DNA from: Diphasiastrum complanatum
Lineage: Eukaryota > Streptophyta > Lycopodiopsida > Lycopodiales > Lycopodiaceae
Length of the DNA stretch: 64,000 nucleotides
Assembly: GCA_029204225.1 (NCBI GenBank)
Contig: CM055096.1
Span: 76,414,021-76,478,020, forward strand
Direction of reading: 5' to 3'
In this document: positions 11,408 to 22,896 of the stretch, piece by piece
Layout: the number at the start of each line of letters is the position of its first letter
Position numbering within the stretch: the first letter of the stretch is position 1
The notes under the pieces: model-generated
Database searches by the model: none
Told to the model about the DNA's origin: nothing
The model's input: the letters and a program-made list of their open reading frames with translations, nothing else
Made by a program: the position numbers and the translations under genes

Positions 11408-14294
11408 CTAATCAACCTCTTCCATCTTACTGCCCTCTGCTGCATCTGCATCATCTTCTAGAGATGGCATGTCCGTATCAGTTTCTGAGATGGTGGCATC
11501 ATCATCAATGCTCAATCCCAATTTTAACATTCTGTGAATTCGGGCCCCAAAAGTGTTGGGCTCATCTAAGCTGAACCCTGATGTGAGCAGTGCCGTCTCA
11601 AACAGCAAGAGAACAAGATCTTTCACAGATTTGTCATTCTTATCGGCCTCGGCTCTTTTCCTCAACTCTTCCATGATGGGATTCTCTGGATTGATTTCCA
11701 TGGTTTTCTTGCTGGACATGTAGCCAGACATGCTACTGTCACGAAGCGCCTGAGCTTTCATAATTCTCTCCATGTTTGCAGTCCAACCGTACTCTCCAGT
11801 CACCAGGCAGCACGGAGAGTCCACAATGCGATCAGAAACGACCACTTTTTCCACCTTGTCACCCAAAATATCTTTCATAACTTTGCACAAACTTTCAAAC
11901 TTTGCTTTTTTCTCTTCTTTCTTCTTAATTTCTTCCTCGGACTCGTCAATCTTCAATCCTTCTTTGGTAGCGGAGACCAGCTTTTTCCCGTCGTACTCCT
12001 TTAATTGGCCGACGGCATACTCATCAATCGCATCTACCATGAAAAGGACTTCGTAACCCTTTCTTTTCAGTTTCTCCAAGAAAGGAGAGTTTTCCACCGC
12101 TTTCTTAGTCTCTCCTGTGATGTAATATATGTCCTTTTGTCCCTCTTTCATCCTTGTTACGTAGTCCTTCAAACTGGTCAATTCATCACCGCTCTTCGTA
12201 GAATGGTAACGGAGCAGATCTGCGAGCTTTGATCTATTTTGGCTGTCTTCGTGGATTCCAAGTTTGATATTTTTGGAAAAGGCTTCATAAAACTTGTTAT
12301 AATCTTCTTTGTTCTCAGCAATTTCTGTGAACATTTCGATGCATTTCTTGACAAGATTTTTGCGTATCACCTTCAAAATCTTATTCTGCTGTAGCGTTTC
12401 CCTGGAAATGTTCAGTGGCAAGTCCTCAGAATCCACAACGCCTTTCACAAAACCAAGGTACTCCGGAATCAATTCTTCACAGTTGTCCATGATAAATACT
12501 CGACGTACATACAATTTGATATTGTTCAACTTCTTCCGAGTGTCAAACAGGTCAAATGGAGCTCTTTTGGGAACAAATATCACGGCTTTGAATTCCAGTT
12601 GCCCTTCCACTGAGAAATGCTTCACCGCCAGATGCTCCTCCCAGTCATTAGTCAAACTTTTGTAAAATGCCGCGTACTCTTCTTTGGTAATGTCCTCTGG
12701 CTTCCTCATCCATATGGGCTTTTGCTTGTTGACCAAGGTCCATTCATGAGAAACTTCTTTCACTTTCTTCTTCTTCTTGTCCTTTTTGTCCTTATCTTCG
12801 TCGATCTCTTCAATTTTCCCTTCCTCCTCTTCTTTTTTCTCTTCCAAATCTTCATCCTCGTCATCGGACACTTCTTTCTCTGTGGTTTTCTCGGTCCACA
12901 AAGAGATGGGGTAGCTAATGAATTCAGAATGTTTCTTGATCAAATCCTTCAACCTCCTTTCCTCCAGGTACTCCAACTGCCATCAACAGACACAACAAAT
13001 GAGCATTGGAGTACTCAAGGACCTGAATTGCAAGCAATGCCAGAAATTCAAAGTAAGTTCTATAAGAATGACCGTCACTGTAGTACAAAGACAACTAAAA
13101 ACACTTTAGAACACAATTATCAATTCACCAGAATACCGCGAGTCATACATTCACTAAAGCACTACTGTTTTAAATACAAGAATCAAAGGATCAACCTTCC
13201 AAACCTACCTGATCTTCCTTCAGATACAACGTTATCTTTGTCCCCCTGCCCAATTGTTCGCCTGTTGTGTCCCTTGTTATTGTGAAAGAGCCTCCTGCAT
13301 GCGATTCCCAGATGTACTGCTCATCGTCGTTGTGCTTGCTGGTGACAACCACTTTATCGGCAACAAGATACGCGGAGTAGAAACCTACGCCAAACTGCCC
13401 GATCATACTCACATCGGCTCCCGCTGCTATAGCCTCCATAAATTCCTTAGTCCCAGACCTCGCAATCGTGCCCAGATTGTTTACCAAATCTGTAAAAAGA
13501 TACCACATTCCCAGTCAGTAGTAACACAACAATTGCCGATCATTCAAGCAACGGGCAAAGGTTACAAAAAACCCAAAAAAAAAACACTAGATTCGATGCA
13601 AACAAAGAAAGATCATAAACCTCATAATGGAACTGCATGTCTACGATATTAAAGATCACTAACATCCGGCTCATAAGCATACCTGCTTTGGTCATTCCAA
13701 TACCGCTATCGATCACGGACAAAGTATTCGTTGTTTTGTCGGGAACAATGTGGATGAACAACTCGGGCTGAGCATCCAACTTGCTTTTGTCTGTGAGGCT
13801 CTCAAATCGTATCTTGTCAAGGGCCTGATCCAAAGCATGCCACACGGACACACAGGTCACTAGTCGAACAATTATGAGACACAGTATCATTCCAGCAGAA
13901 ATTCATGAAACGCTACAATAAACGCTATATTATAAGCACAAATCATTCCAACAGGCATTCATCAAACACTATAACAGAAACGAGAATATTACGAGCACGA
14001 ATCATTCCAGTAAAGACACACTACAATAAACGCTAAATTCTTATGAGCAGAAATCACTCCAAAACATATTTATTAAAGATTCTAACAAACAAGAACATTA
14101 CGAACACAAATCATTCCAACAGAGATTCACCAGAAACCATAATAATGGCGTTTTGCACTCACATCCGAGGCATTGCTAATCAACTCCCGCAAAAAAATCT
14201 CCTTGTTGCTGTAAAACGTGTTGATGATCAAACTCAAGAGCTGGTTGATCTCAGCTTGAAAGGCAAACGTCTCAACATCGGCATCGGCAGCCAT
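11408..14294 (-). CDS. HSP90: Cytosolic HSP90 molecular chaperone, copy A (4 exons)
   Basis: Exons on the minus strand are 14294-14163, 13824-13683, 13489-13209 and 12976-11408. Splice sites are GT-AG and phases 0, 1, 0, giving about 707 aa, the usual length for plant cytosolic HSP90 (about 700). The N-terminal ATPase has [10 protein letters not shown] (E37 as catalytic Glu, N41), DSGIGMTK (D83) and the lid motif GQFGVGF (122-128). An acidic/lysine-rich linker spans about 221-260. The middle domain has [11 protein letters not shown] with the ATP-contacting Arg377 and Gln381. The protein ends MEEVD, the docking site for TPR co-chaperones. There is no signal peptide or KDEL, so it should act in cytosol and nucleus, folding kinases, receptors and stress clients. 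The ATG at 14294 gives the conserved start [11 protein letters not shown] see no frameshift or lost catalytic residue. It pairs head to head with the copy at 32594. Confidence 0.97.
13860..14150 (-). repeat. Intron 1 repeat array of HSP90 copy A (5 units)
   Basis: Intron 1 (13825-14162, 338 bp) is mostly a tandem array. The plus-strand anchor ATCATTCCA recurs at 13886, 13942, 14001, 14053 (ATCACTCCA) and 14110, a spacing of 52-59 bp. The same unit fills intron 1 of copy B. Confidence 0.88.
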
Positions 14295-14815
14295 CGCCAC
14301 AGAAAAGACGCAAAACAACAGCACAAGCAACCAAATGCGCCTAATTAACTCAAAACAATCACAATTTTTTCACTCCAAGCCGATTCCTAGCAAAATCAGT
14401 GCCTAATTCTGACACCAAAGGCTTAGATCTGAGAGCAAATGGATCGATATCTGACAGCAGATGGATGAAGACGAGCAATGGAGAGAAAGAGCGAAAAGAT
14501 GAGCGACGATTTCACGATCAGGAAGGCGAGGAAGCCTTTGCTTATGAACTAAACCAAGAGAAAGCAAATCTTTAATCCAACGGCTGTGAGAGCCTGATTA
14601 CGAGATCTGACGGTGGAAATATCCCTGCAACCGCTTCCTCTCCGGATGTCTCTAGAACTTTTAGATGTCTCTAGAAGGCTCCATGTCACCGGCTGCCTCC
14701 AGTAACCAAATTCGCTCTGCAAACGTGGCCACCGCTTGTGGGCGGTAAATCGAGGACGTATACCGAATGCTCCCGTTCATTCCTTGTTCCACCCCAAAAG
14801 GGTTGAAAGGAATGG
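14295..14815 (-). promoter_or_regulatory. Promoter and 5' leader of HSP90 copy A
   Basis: About 0.5 kb upstream of the ATG can be matched to the copy B promoter: CAGCCGGTGAC, GCGGTTGCAGGG, AGCCGTTGGATTAA and TTCATAAGCAAAGGCTTCCTC occur in both. Two direct copies of GATGTCTCTAGAA lie at 14645-14657 and 14664-14676. Read on the gene strand these are TTCTAGAGACATC, which approximates TTCnnGAAnnTTC, a heat-shock element, with mismatches. No strict TATAAA is seen at the usual distance. Heat control is inferred from the family and these degenerate sites. Confidence 0.6.
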
Positions 14816-14822
14816 TGTGTTT

Positions 14823-16071
14823 TCACACTATGAGTGTCAGCGCCCGGGGGGGTGTGGGGGGCGGTGATAGAAGAGGTCCAAATGGACTCTGAGGAGGTAC
14901 AAGAGAGGCCTCATTCGAGGAGAAGAGGGAGTGGAAGTCTAGAAAAAGCCGGGCAAGGTTCTTAAGCACGAAGGGCCCTTTGAAACGAAAAGAACAGCCA
15001 AAAGAAAAGAGGTTCCGCAAAGTTTGTTGGGGTCGGAGCAAAGGAGGGACTTTTGTGGAGGCGACAATGTAAGAAAGCAGAAACGCTTGGGATGTAGGAG
15101 AGAAGAAAGGCGACGAAGCACCAAAGAACGATTCTTGATGCTTCTTGGTTTCCAAGGGGAGGCTCGAACCTGGGACCAAAGAAACTTTGGATGCCAAGCC
15201 AACCAACTGGCTCAGCTCAGACTTGCATTTCTTGAGAAGGGAGGATGAACGATAGCAAAACTCATCAAAAAGAGAAAGGAGGTGACGAACAGGTGTCTCA
15301 ACAAAGAAAGAGGACGAAAATACGGGATCAATAAGACAAGCAGAAGCGGAGTGGTGAAAAGTGCAAGAAAGGAGCTTAGTAGCAATGGCAAAAAACATAG
15401 GGGAAAGAGGACAGCCTTGACGAATGCCACACGAAGGGAAAAAGGGAGTCGAAAAGTAACCATTAAGGAGGATCATGGACGAAGAAGAAGAGTAGAGAGC
15501 TTGCACAAACCTAGAAAAGGAAGGAGGAAAACCTAGAGCTTGGCAACAACAAAGAATGTACTCCCAACCAATTCTATTAAAAGTTTTGTCAAGATCACGC
15601 AGAATCAAGGAAGGAGTAGCTGAGCGATAAGAGAGTCAAAAGCAGCCCAAACGTTAAGAATAGAATCCATGATGTTGTGACCTTTGATAAAACCAAACTG
15701 TTCAAGAGAGAGCAAAGGATGGAGGAGGGGAGAAAGCCTTTTAGCCATGGCTTTGGCCAAAATCTTGTAGGACATGTTGAGCATGGTAAGGGGATGAAAG
15801 TTGGATAACATACGGGGAAGGGATATCTTGGGAATGAGCTTAATTAGGCCTTCAGAGACTTGGGAAGGCAAAGAAGCAGAGGAGAAGGCTTGGTTTGCCA
15901 AATGAAGAAGAGGACCCAACAACGACCAGAGTTCGATGAAAAATTCAGGGATGACTCCATCGGGGCCAGGGGTTTTACCAAGAGGAAGAAAAAGAAGGGC
16001 AACATGTAATTCATCAAGCGAGCAGCTTGCTGCACATAAAGAGAACGCTCGATAGAGCAAAAGGAACACAA
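14823..16071 (-). pseudogene. LINE (non-LTR) reverse transcriptase fragment
   Basis: On the minus strand 16069-15605 carries the LINE RT start (GKTPGPDGVIPEFF, LIKLIPKI, EQFGFIKGHNIMDSI). It continues in another frame from 15608 with DKTFNRIGWEYI and GIRQGCPLSP (about 15428-15399). The FADD/YADD catalytic motif that should follow is not found. Sequence after about 15260 no longer looks like RT and contains a tRNA-like segment. The element is truncated and frameshifted. Confidence 0.85.
15155..15228 (-). repeat. tRNA-like segment, possible SINE head
   Basis: The minus strand has TGAGCCAGTTGG, close to the Pol III box A TRGCNNAGYNGG with two mismatches. After 32 bp comes GGTTCGAGCC, the box B / T-loop consensus. 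Spacing suits a tRNA. I cannot fold a proper acceptor stem, so a tRNA-derived SINE or tRNA pseudogene is more likely than a working tRNA. Confidence 0.45.
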
Positions 16072-16081
16072 GCGTTTCGGG

Positions 16082-16515
16082 TCAGGTGGAGGATGAGGTG
16101 TATGATGTCTTTTTCAAGTTCAAGATTGCAAGGGAGGTCCAATTCTCTACCAAGATCAAGTGCTTGAGGAGCGACAATGGTGTTGAGTATATTATTACCA
16201 AGTTCAATTCATTTTGTGATGCAACTAGGATCAAGAGAGAGCTCACAAGTCCAAGAACACCACAATAAAATGGAGTGGCTGAGAGGAAGAATAAAACCTT
16301 ATGTGAAAGAGCCAAAGCTATGAAGTTAGGTGCAAATCTTCCTAAATCCTTTTGGGGTGAAGCTTTGTTGTGTGCCTATTATTTATGAAATAGGTGGCCA
16401 AAAATTTCATGTAATAGGTGGCCAAGTGTTGTTTTGGATGGTAAGACGCCTTTTGAGATGTTATTTGGCAAAGGGCGAGTGTCAAGTTTTGTAAAGCTTT
16501 TGGATGCATTTCCAA
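16082..16515 (+). pseudogene. Copia integrase fragment inside the LINE
   Basis: Plus-strand translation gives VYDVFFKFKIAREVQFSTKI, then RSDNGVEY, AERKNKTLCERAKAM, FWGEALLCAY and DGKTPFEMLF, homologous to E1 around 2665-3020. It has an in-frame stop and a short internal duplication of the NRWP segment. The LINE reading frame on the minus strand resumes on either side, so this piece interrupts it. No LTR accompanies it. Confidence 0.8.
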
Positions 16516-17320
16516 GGGCGAAAATCCTGAAAGAGAGACATAAAGGCTTCAACCATGGAGGGGGTATCCACGAGAGAGGAACCAAAGATGGAAAGAGAAT
16601 GAACGAAGGAAGAAGAGTGGCGGCGACAAAGAGAGCGAAAAAAAGAAGAAGAGGGGAGGTCCCCCTTCCGAAGCCAGGCGATCTTAGAGCGGAGCATGAG
16701 ACCAATTGCAACATGGTAGCCAATACGTCGAAGAATAATTTGACAACGGAGGAAGAGGTCTGCATGCAGCTGGGGTTCATGCTTAGAAGTTTGATCTGCA
16801 GCAATACCATGCAACAGGGTAATTGCTAAAGACTTGACACGATGAAGGGAGCGCGTGGAAGATTTGCCAGACCTACGAAGGAAAGCAACCCCATTATCAA
16901 TCATATCTTGGAAAGAAGACTCAGAGGCTCAAAGAGAAGAGAGCAGGGTCGGAGAGGAAAGAAGAAAGGAGTTCATCACATAGGGCAAAAAGAAGGAATG
17001 AGAGGGAAGCATATTAAAACAACACCTAAGCAAAATGGGACTATGATCAGAAAGAGAACAAAAATGATGAGTTTCAAAACTAAGCAGACGGAGCCAAGAA
17101 GTCGAAGAGGAAAGGTAAAGACGATCAAGCCTGGCAGAACAAAAGAAAGGGCCCAAGTATGGTGGGGGAACTGTTGAAGAACATGACAAGCATCGACAAG
17201 TGCATGGGAGGATTGGAAGGCTAACCATGCATGTATTCAGAAGGGGAAATGGTATGGGGGCCATCTGAAGAATGGAGGTACATATTAAAGTCACCCAGGA
17301 CTAGAAAGCGATCATCAGAA
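16516..17320 (-). pseudogene. LINE endonuclease and linker fragment
   Basis: The minus strand at 17319-17287 encodes a GDFN motif (VLGDFN). Then come ARLDRLYLSSS and SDHSPILLRC (about 17090-17015), the apurinic-endonuclease signatures of plant LINEs. 16904-16520 carries the linker (IAWLRKGDLPSSSFF). Several frames are needed. It is the 5' continuation of the RT fragment at 14823-16071. Confidence 0.8.
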
Positions 17321-17335
17321 ATGTGAGGTAACGTA

Positions 17336-18410
17336 TGTTGGGATTCGACAGGTGGATCAACCTTCAATGCTTGTTGCAACAAATGCAGCAACAGGGAATC
17401 CTCGGTGCATGAAACTAAGTCTATCGATTTAGTAATCAGACCGACTTCGAAGTCGAAGTTTGTCCTACTTGATTGATTACAGCTTCAAAGGTGCTGGATC
17501 GACTAAGTCGATTCCCTAGCCATGCACAAATTACTTTGATTACAGAGTTTAGATTTGCGGAAGCATTGTATCAAAGTAGTTATCAGAGCAAGAAGTCAAG
17601 TAGTGTTACTGGTTATATAAAACGATTTAATCTACAAAACAATTAATCAGTTAGTATGAAGCGATCTGAACATGAATGAAAATTAGCATTCAAGACTACA
17701 CTCACAACTTAGATTGTTGGAATAGGAATGTTCAGTTGTGAAGAGAATATAGTCTGAATGCTGAATAGAGTCACGATCTTCCTGAAACAATACTTTGTAA
17801 TAACAGAGAGAAAGATCAAAACTATTGCGCTCTGATTCAGTGTTCATGGAGCTTAACCGCAACAACTGATAAGTAGTTGTATATATACACATGGCTAACT
17901 GATTAAAAGAATGATTAATGTGTGACAAACATGATTAAGGCACTACGAGCTGCTGGCAGTCGCACTCGGACAACATCTGATTCAGTTGGAGAATCTGTTC
18001 GGCTGTGACAAATGTACTGGTGAGCCGCCAAACTGATGACATTGACGCCTTGATCAGACGTCGAAGTTGGAGACTTCGATGTCGAGGAAGTCGAAGACGT
18101 GGAAGTCGAGGACGTGGACGTCGGACAAGTTGGAGACGTCGGATATGTCGATGACTTCGGACAAGTCGATGACATGGAAGTCGAGGACGTGGATGTCAGA
18201 CATGTCGATGACTTCGGACAAGTCGATGACATGGACGTTGGTGTCGGGCCCAAAACCATTTGTCAGGAAAAGTCGATGTCAGTCATGTCGATGCAGACTG
18301 TCATCGACTTTCCTTGTATTTCTACAAACTGTAAGAATATTTACAACCACAAAATGAATGGATCTAGATTAGTAGAGAGAGATAGGGATGGAGAGGATAG
18401 ATATCCAACA
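17336..18410 (-). mobile_element. Copia E4 3' LTR with U3 minisatellite
   Basis: Plus-strand ends are TGTTGGGATTC at 17336 and GATATCCAACA at 18410. A minus-strand polypurine tract (TTTAGGGGGG) abuts 18411. A TATA run (about 17879-17890) lies at a plausible place for the LTR promoter. U3 holds a GTCGAYGAC-based repeat at about 18060-18240. Confidence 0.82.
18060..18240. repeat. GTCGAYGAC minisatellite (U3 of E4)
   Basis: Irregular 15-18 bp units built on GTCGA(G/T)GAC. A higher-order 57-bp unit repeats: GTCGATGACTTCGGACAAG starts at 18147 and again at 18204. Any acidic peptide read through it is a by-product of the repeat. Confidence 0.85.
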
Positions 18411-18526
18411 CCCCCCTAAATCTGGATCCTTGAATGCCTTGATTTGTAAATTCAAGATAACACCAAAATTCTTGTGTGCTTCTTGATTCAATCCCTTTGT
18501 AAATATGTCAGCTGCCATGTATTGGG
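18411..18526 (-). pseudogene. E4 RNase H C-terminal tail
   Basis: The minus strand just inside the LTR reads ADIFTKGLNQEAHKNF, the standard end of Copia Pol, then the polypurine tract. It is cut on its 5' side by the LTR that starts at 18527. Confidence 0.8.
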
Positions 18527-19340
18527 TGTTGGAATTACGCTTTACTCCGACTCACCCAAATTCGATTCATGAGCACAAGTATATTATGCAAATATATAAC
18601 CTCTCTCTACAACGACATGTAGCCCTACCCTCAATGGTTGAACATCTGTGCAATCAATCAACTGAAGCAGAAGCAGGATCAACATCGAAGTCATCGACAT
18701 GTTGTCAACAAACTCCATCAACTTCGAAGGCCATGTCATCGACTTCGAAGTCCACATCATTGACTTTCCAGACATTGAAGTCATCGAAGTCCTGGCAACA
18801 ATTCCATCGAAATCAAAGTCCACATCATCAAATTCCTCAACTTCGACATCAAAGTCCACGTCATCGACTTCTCTCAAGAGCAAGCCAGTCGACTCGACTT
18901 GTCCGAAGTCTTCGACGATCGTTGACTGTCACATTCAAAATGGAGCTCTTCGAAGCTCTGCCCTGTCCGACACAGACTACGGTTACAGTTCATAGTAACT
19001 GCATTGTTTCACGCTCGTTGCCCACACAATCATTGTAATTGTTCCATGTATATATACATAGCAACAGCTCACGAATAAGAAAGTGATGAATCAAGTGAGC
19101 AAGAAGTGAGAGTGATCACACAGTAGCATGATTCAGAGTTTTTCAGCGAACTCCATTGTATCTTAATTATCTGATTCCATAGGATTAGAAATCTTAGAGA
19201 TAGTGAAAGTTATTCAAGAAGTAGAGATAGTTATTCAATCTGTAGCTAGCTAAGTAAGATCACAGCACATAGTGTGCTATTACTATAAGCCATTCTTGGG
19301 CACAAGATCATGATTTGATAGTTGTATTTAGAACAGCTTC
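18527..19340 (+). mobile_element. Copia E5 LTR facing E4, also with a U3 minisatellite
   Basis: It begins TGTTGGAATTACG directly against the E4 tail. It has a TCGACTTCGAAGTC-type repeat at about 18685-18910, a TATA box (TGTATATATACATA about 19048-19060) and no coding sequence. The layout matches the E4 LTR in the opposite direction. The 3' end is not clear, because sequence from 19341 belongs to another E4-type LTR piece. Confidence 0.65.
18685..18910. repeat. Inverted-orientation GTCGAYGAC-type minisatellite (U3 of E5)
   Basis: Repeats of CATCGACTTCGAAGTC and related units are the reverse complement of the E4 array theme. Confidence 0.75.
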
Positions 19341-19824
19341 AGATGGATCAACCTTCAATGCCTATCGCAACAAAATGCAGCAACAGGGAATCCTCGGTGG
19401 ATGAAACTAAGTCTATTGATTTAGTAATCAAAGCGACTTCAAAGTCTCGAAGTCTATCCTACATAATTGATCACAACTTCACAGTTGCTGGATCGACTAA
19501 GTTGATTCCGTAGCCATGCACAAATTACTTTGAATATAGAGTTTAGCTTTGTGGAAGCGTTGTATCAAATGTAGTTATCAGAGCAAGAAATCGAGCAGCG
19601 TTACCGTTCATATAAAATGATTTAATCTACAAAACAATTAACCTGCTAGTACAAAGCACTCTGAAAATGAATGAAAATGAGCATTCAAGACGACATTCAC
19701 AACTTAGCTTGTTATAGGAATGATCCAGTCATGAAGAGAATACAGTCTGAATGCTGAATAGAGTCACGATCTTCTTGAAACAATACTCTATAATAACATA
19801 GAGGAAGATCAAAACTATTGCGCT
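19341..19824 (-). mobile_element. Partial E4-type LTR
   Basis: Direct repeat of 17351-17831: it starts TGGATCAACCTTCAATGC, shares CAGGGAATCCTCGGTG and ends CAAAACTATTGCGCT in both. The terminal 14 bp of the LTR and all of U3 are missing. Confidence 0.85.
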
Positions 19825-20598
19825 AAGCAACAGATGAGTTAGATCAACCTTGACCCTCGTATGAAGCCCAAAGAGATCCAAAAGTAATGGATCAAAAGAA
19901 AGAGCTGTAGAAAAAAAAAAAAAGATGAAGACAACCATGAATCTGCAAAATAAAGCAAGCTCCTCACCCAGTAAGTGGTGGTCAAAGCTCGACATTGCAA
20001 GGGTCCAAGGCTGCAACTGTAGAACTATCAGCTCCTTCATCCTTTCACCAAGACTTCATCATGTTTTCTTACTGTTACCAAATCGTCCATCCAAAACTGT
20101 TCCTACCACCAATTTTTGATTAATCCATCCCCTTGAGACTGATAATCAAAGTTTGTGCAACCTGCAGATCAAAGGTTTTCATTGAGACTGGAACTTCAAC
20201 TGAGAGAATAACACCCAGAGGCAAATGGAGGATATAGACCTCCCAAAAGATAGAATCTACCAAGAAACCAAAGATGAAATCGTCAATGGCAAATACAAGT
20301 GACAAAACAAAGAGACACATGAAAAGCACTTGAGCCTGCAAGTTGTGAAGTTGTTGAGAGCTCTCCAATTTTGAGAATGTCAACCAACTACAGCAATAAG
20401 ACATTCTGGTTAAACTGCGGCAATTCGTGAAAAACAGTTTTTGTGATAAAGACTAGCGACAATAAGCACTTGGTTTTATGTAAGTGAACGAGGATCTACG
20501 CTTTTCCAAGTGACGATCGAAGATGCCAATGCAAAGCGAAACGACATCGTCCAATATGAGTTGCAGTGGGTCCTACAACACATTAGGGGTGGGATGAT
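19825..20598. other. Unassigned sequence
   Basis: Two ORFs of 94-103 codons on the minus strand (19729-20040 and 20120-20404) show no recognisable domain. I see no LTR ends or RNA gene. Confidence 0.5.
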
Positions 20599-21990
20599 GT
20601 TGGCTGATTCTGATGAATACCCAAGATACTTGGACAGAGCAACTCAAGAGCACCTCTCACCTTAGACCAAGGAGATCTCTGAGAAGACGAGACTAACGAA
20701 GACTGAGAGCCGAGAAATACTAGCTAGGAAAGACATGCAAGAACTGTGTAAGCCTCATGGTGAATCCCGGAAGATGGAATGACCATGTAGGAACTAGTAT
20801 TTATAGGCAAATGTATTAAATGCAAGTAGACCCCTCTTAAAGAAAGTAGAGTGAGCCACCTTTTGATGGTGACCTCTAGTGGAGAGCATTATTCCACTTG
20901 TAAATTGTGAAATGTGGAAATTCCACTAGGATGTCACCTAAGGAGCTCTCTTGCTTATTTAAGAGACTCCCTCTTTGAGTAGACGACCTTTTTGCATTGT
21001 ATCTACTCCATGCTTAATAAGAAGATTTCCCATGAGTTTGATACTACACTAAGCTCCTTGATCATGATGATTTTCTTGAGTGATGTCCCTATGATCATGC
21101 CCTTCCATTCATATTGTGTGTGGTTGTGGATTTAGAGTGGATTAGTATTCTTGCTTTCCTAGTTGTGGATTAGATTTCATGTTTTCTTGTGGATTAATGT
21201 AGGAGCCAACATTCAAGTAAACTAAATAGGCTAAAAATGTGGCATAAATCTTGTATATTCTCTAACATTCTAGTTTTTGATGTTCTTGGGATGTCCAAGA
21301 ATCAAAAGACTGGTTGGTTTCTTGATTCTTGGACTTCTAACATGTTGTAGATTAGTTTTTGTTTCTTGTTTTGTCGATTTATGCAAGTAAAGTAGTGTAG
21401 GATATGATTTTAGTTCATTTTGCAACAAAGTAGAAATAGGAATCCATCGTTGTTCAACTGAACATTAGCGTAGATCATTTGTTGAACGCATTGACTTGCA
21501 TTTTGGCTGATTATGCATGTGCATTCAGTTCAAAAGTGACCCATCCGGATGTCCTTTGATAGGCTGGACATAATACTACAACAAGAACCCGTCCCTTACG
21601 CCTGATTTTGGGCTTGAAATAAGAAAGAACATTAAGCAAGAGCCCACCGTCTCTGCTGATAGGCAGAAGAAGTAAGAAAAAGAACTTCTAGAAAACCAAT
21701 AGATCCTCTGGAGCAAGGAATCTGTCAACATCTAAAAAACCAGAGAGCCTGGCCGGAACAATTAACTCCAAGGATGTTGTGAAGTGGCAAGAAGCTATGG
21801 AAAGTGAGTACAACTCACTTTTGACGAATCAGACCTAGACATTGGTCGACCTCCCCACTCATAAAAGAGTTATCGACAACAAGTGGATCTTCAAGAAGAA
21901 GATCAACTCTGATGGTTCCATTGCCAAATGGAAAGTACGGTTGGTGGCTAAAGGATCCACTCAAGTACAAGGATCAGCAGGATGCGTAGC
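20599..21990 (+). pseudogene. Copia E7: integrase-RT linker and RT start, with a 0.6-kb insertion
   Basis: 20599-20665 and 21292-21735 match, in reverse complement, the linker of the minus-strand element at 24265-24755. From 21785 a Copia RT start follows (EAMESEYNSLL, VIDNKWIFKKKINSDGSIA, VRLVAKGSTQVQG) with an in-frame stop after NQT. About 626 bp (20666-21291) is present here but absent from the other copy. The RT ends abruptly near 21990. Confidence 0.75.
20666..21291. mobile_element. 0.6-kb insertion within the E7 linker
   Basis: It is defined only by comparison with the related linker at 24671-24690, where CACCTCTCACCTTAG runs within a few bases into GTTCTTGGGATGTCC. The insert is AT-rich and contains CTTATTTAAGAGAC, which is TATA-like. 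No coding sequence or clear TG...CA ends are seen. A solo LTR is possible but unproven. Confidence 0.45.
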
Positions 21991-22113
21991 CCGGCAGTGT
22001 AGGCACCATATTGGTTTTCGTCTATAAGGTACCTGTGTAGGGTTTGATTGACCAAGCATACTGCTTTGGATAGACTTCAGAGTAGCTTGAAACTCATTGG
22101 TGAGTTTCTCCAT

Positions 22114-22896
22114 CTATAGTTGGTGTTGCTTATTAAACAACTCCAACTGGGATTTCCAAAGCTGATATTGGGTATCCTCGATCGACTTTGACTCATGGAG
22201 AGGAGCACATGGTGCTCGTCTTTCCCTGGATTCGTCAACATCTGATCCTTCGTCTTCTTCCTTGATGGCATCAAACATAGCTAACTTTAGGCTCGTATAT
22301 TCGCCATTTGATTTAAGCTCACGTCTAATCCATCTTAGGAGGGCGACTAAGAACCAGATGATGAGCATCTGTTTGGAGATTTGTTCCTGTACTTGACTTT
22401 TGAGACGTTTGAAACTCTCGATATAGTCACGTACACGTCCATCTTTTGTCATTTTGATGTTACTCAATTTGACAAAAGGGCTCTCGACTAAGCGAAAAGG
22501 CTTAAAACGCTTGATAAAGGACTCTTTCAAAAGTGACCAGTCTGTCTTATCTTCACGATCCAGGTTGAAAAACCAATCACATGCTTTAGCGATCATGGTC
22601 ATCGAAAATAGTTGGACCATAGCATCGGGAGATGTTTCGCCATACACATCACATGCATTCTCAAATATTTGCAAAAATCTTTGAGGGTCTGAACTACCGT
22701 CAAACTTTGGTAGATCTAGCTTGGGTGTACGTCTCTCAAGATGAGCTCCGTGGGTAGCAAGAACTCCATTAGGGTTGGTTCTGACCCATGAGGGCTCAGC
22801 ACCAGAAAAATGGGCTTGTGCTCGTGAAGACTCGGCTCTATCAGGTTCTTGTCCCTCGAATGGGTTTGTGGATGGCTCGTAGGGTTGGGACCGCAT
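22114..22896 (-). pseudogene. Gypsy G1 gag (retrotransposon gag domain)
   Basis: A 260-codon minus-strand ORF holds the Ty3/Gypsy gag signature: LPKFDGSSDPQRFLQIFENA, DWFFNLDREDKTDW, FIKRFKPFR and VRDYIESFKRLKSQ. It is related to the gag at 48837 (KYDGFSDPIRFIQIYEQA, QDWFFNL, CFKPRKF). It ends near 22080 with no protease or RT beyond, so G1 is a 5' fragment. Confidence 0.85.

Noticed and set aside
12617-13285. 222-codon ORF antisense to HSP90 copy A, and the 261-codon one at 34695-35480 antisense to copy B
   Set aside because: Both are shadows of the HSP90 coding strand; matching antisense ORFs occur in both copies only because the genes are paralogues.
11408-14294. HSP90 copy A as a processed or decayed pseudogene
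   Set aside because: Introns, splice sites, all ATPase motifs and the MEEVD end are intact.
15155-15228. A functional tRNA gene
   Set aside because: Box A has two mismatches and I could not pair an acceptor stem.
17915-18419. Acidic Val/Asp repeat proteins over the GTCGAYGAC arrays
   Set aside because: Every frame of the simple repeat is open and repetitive; the array lies in LTR U3.
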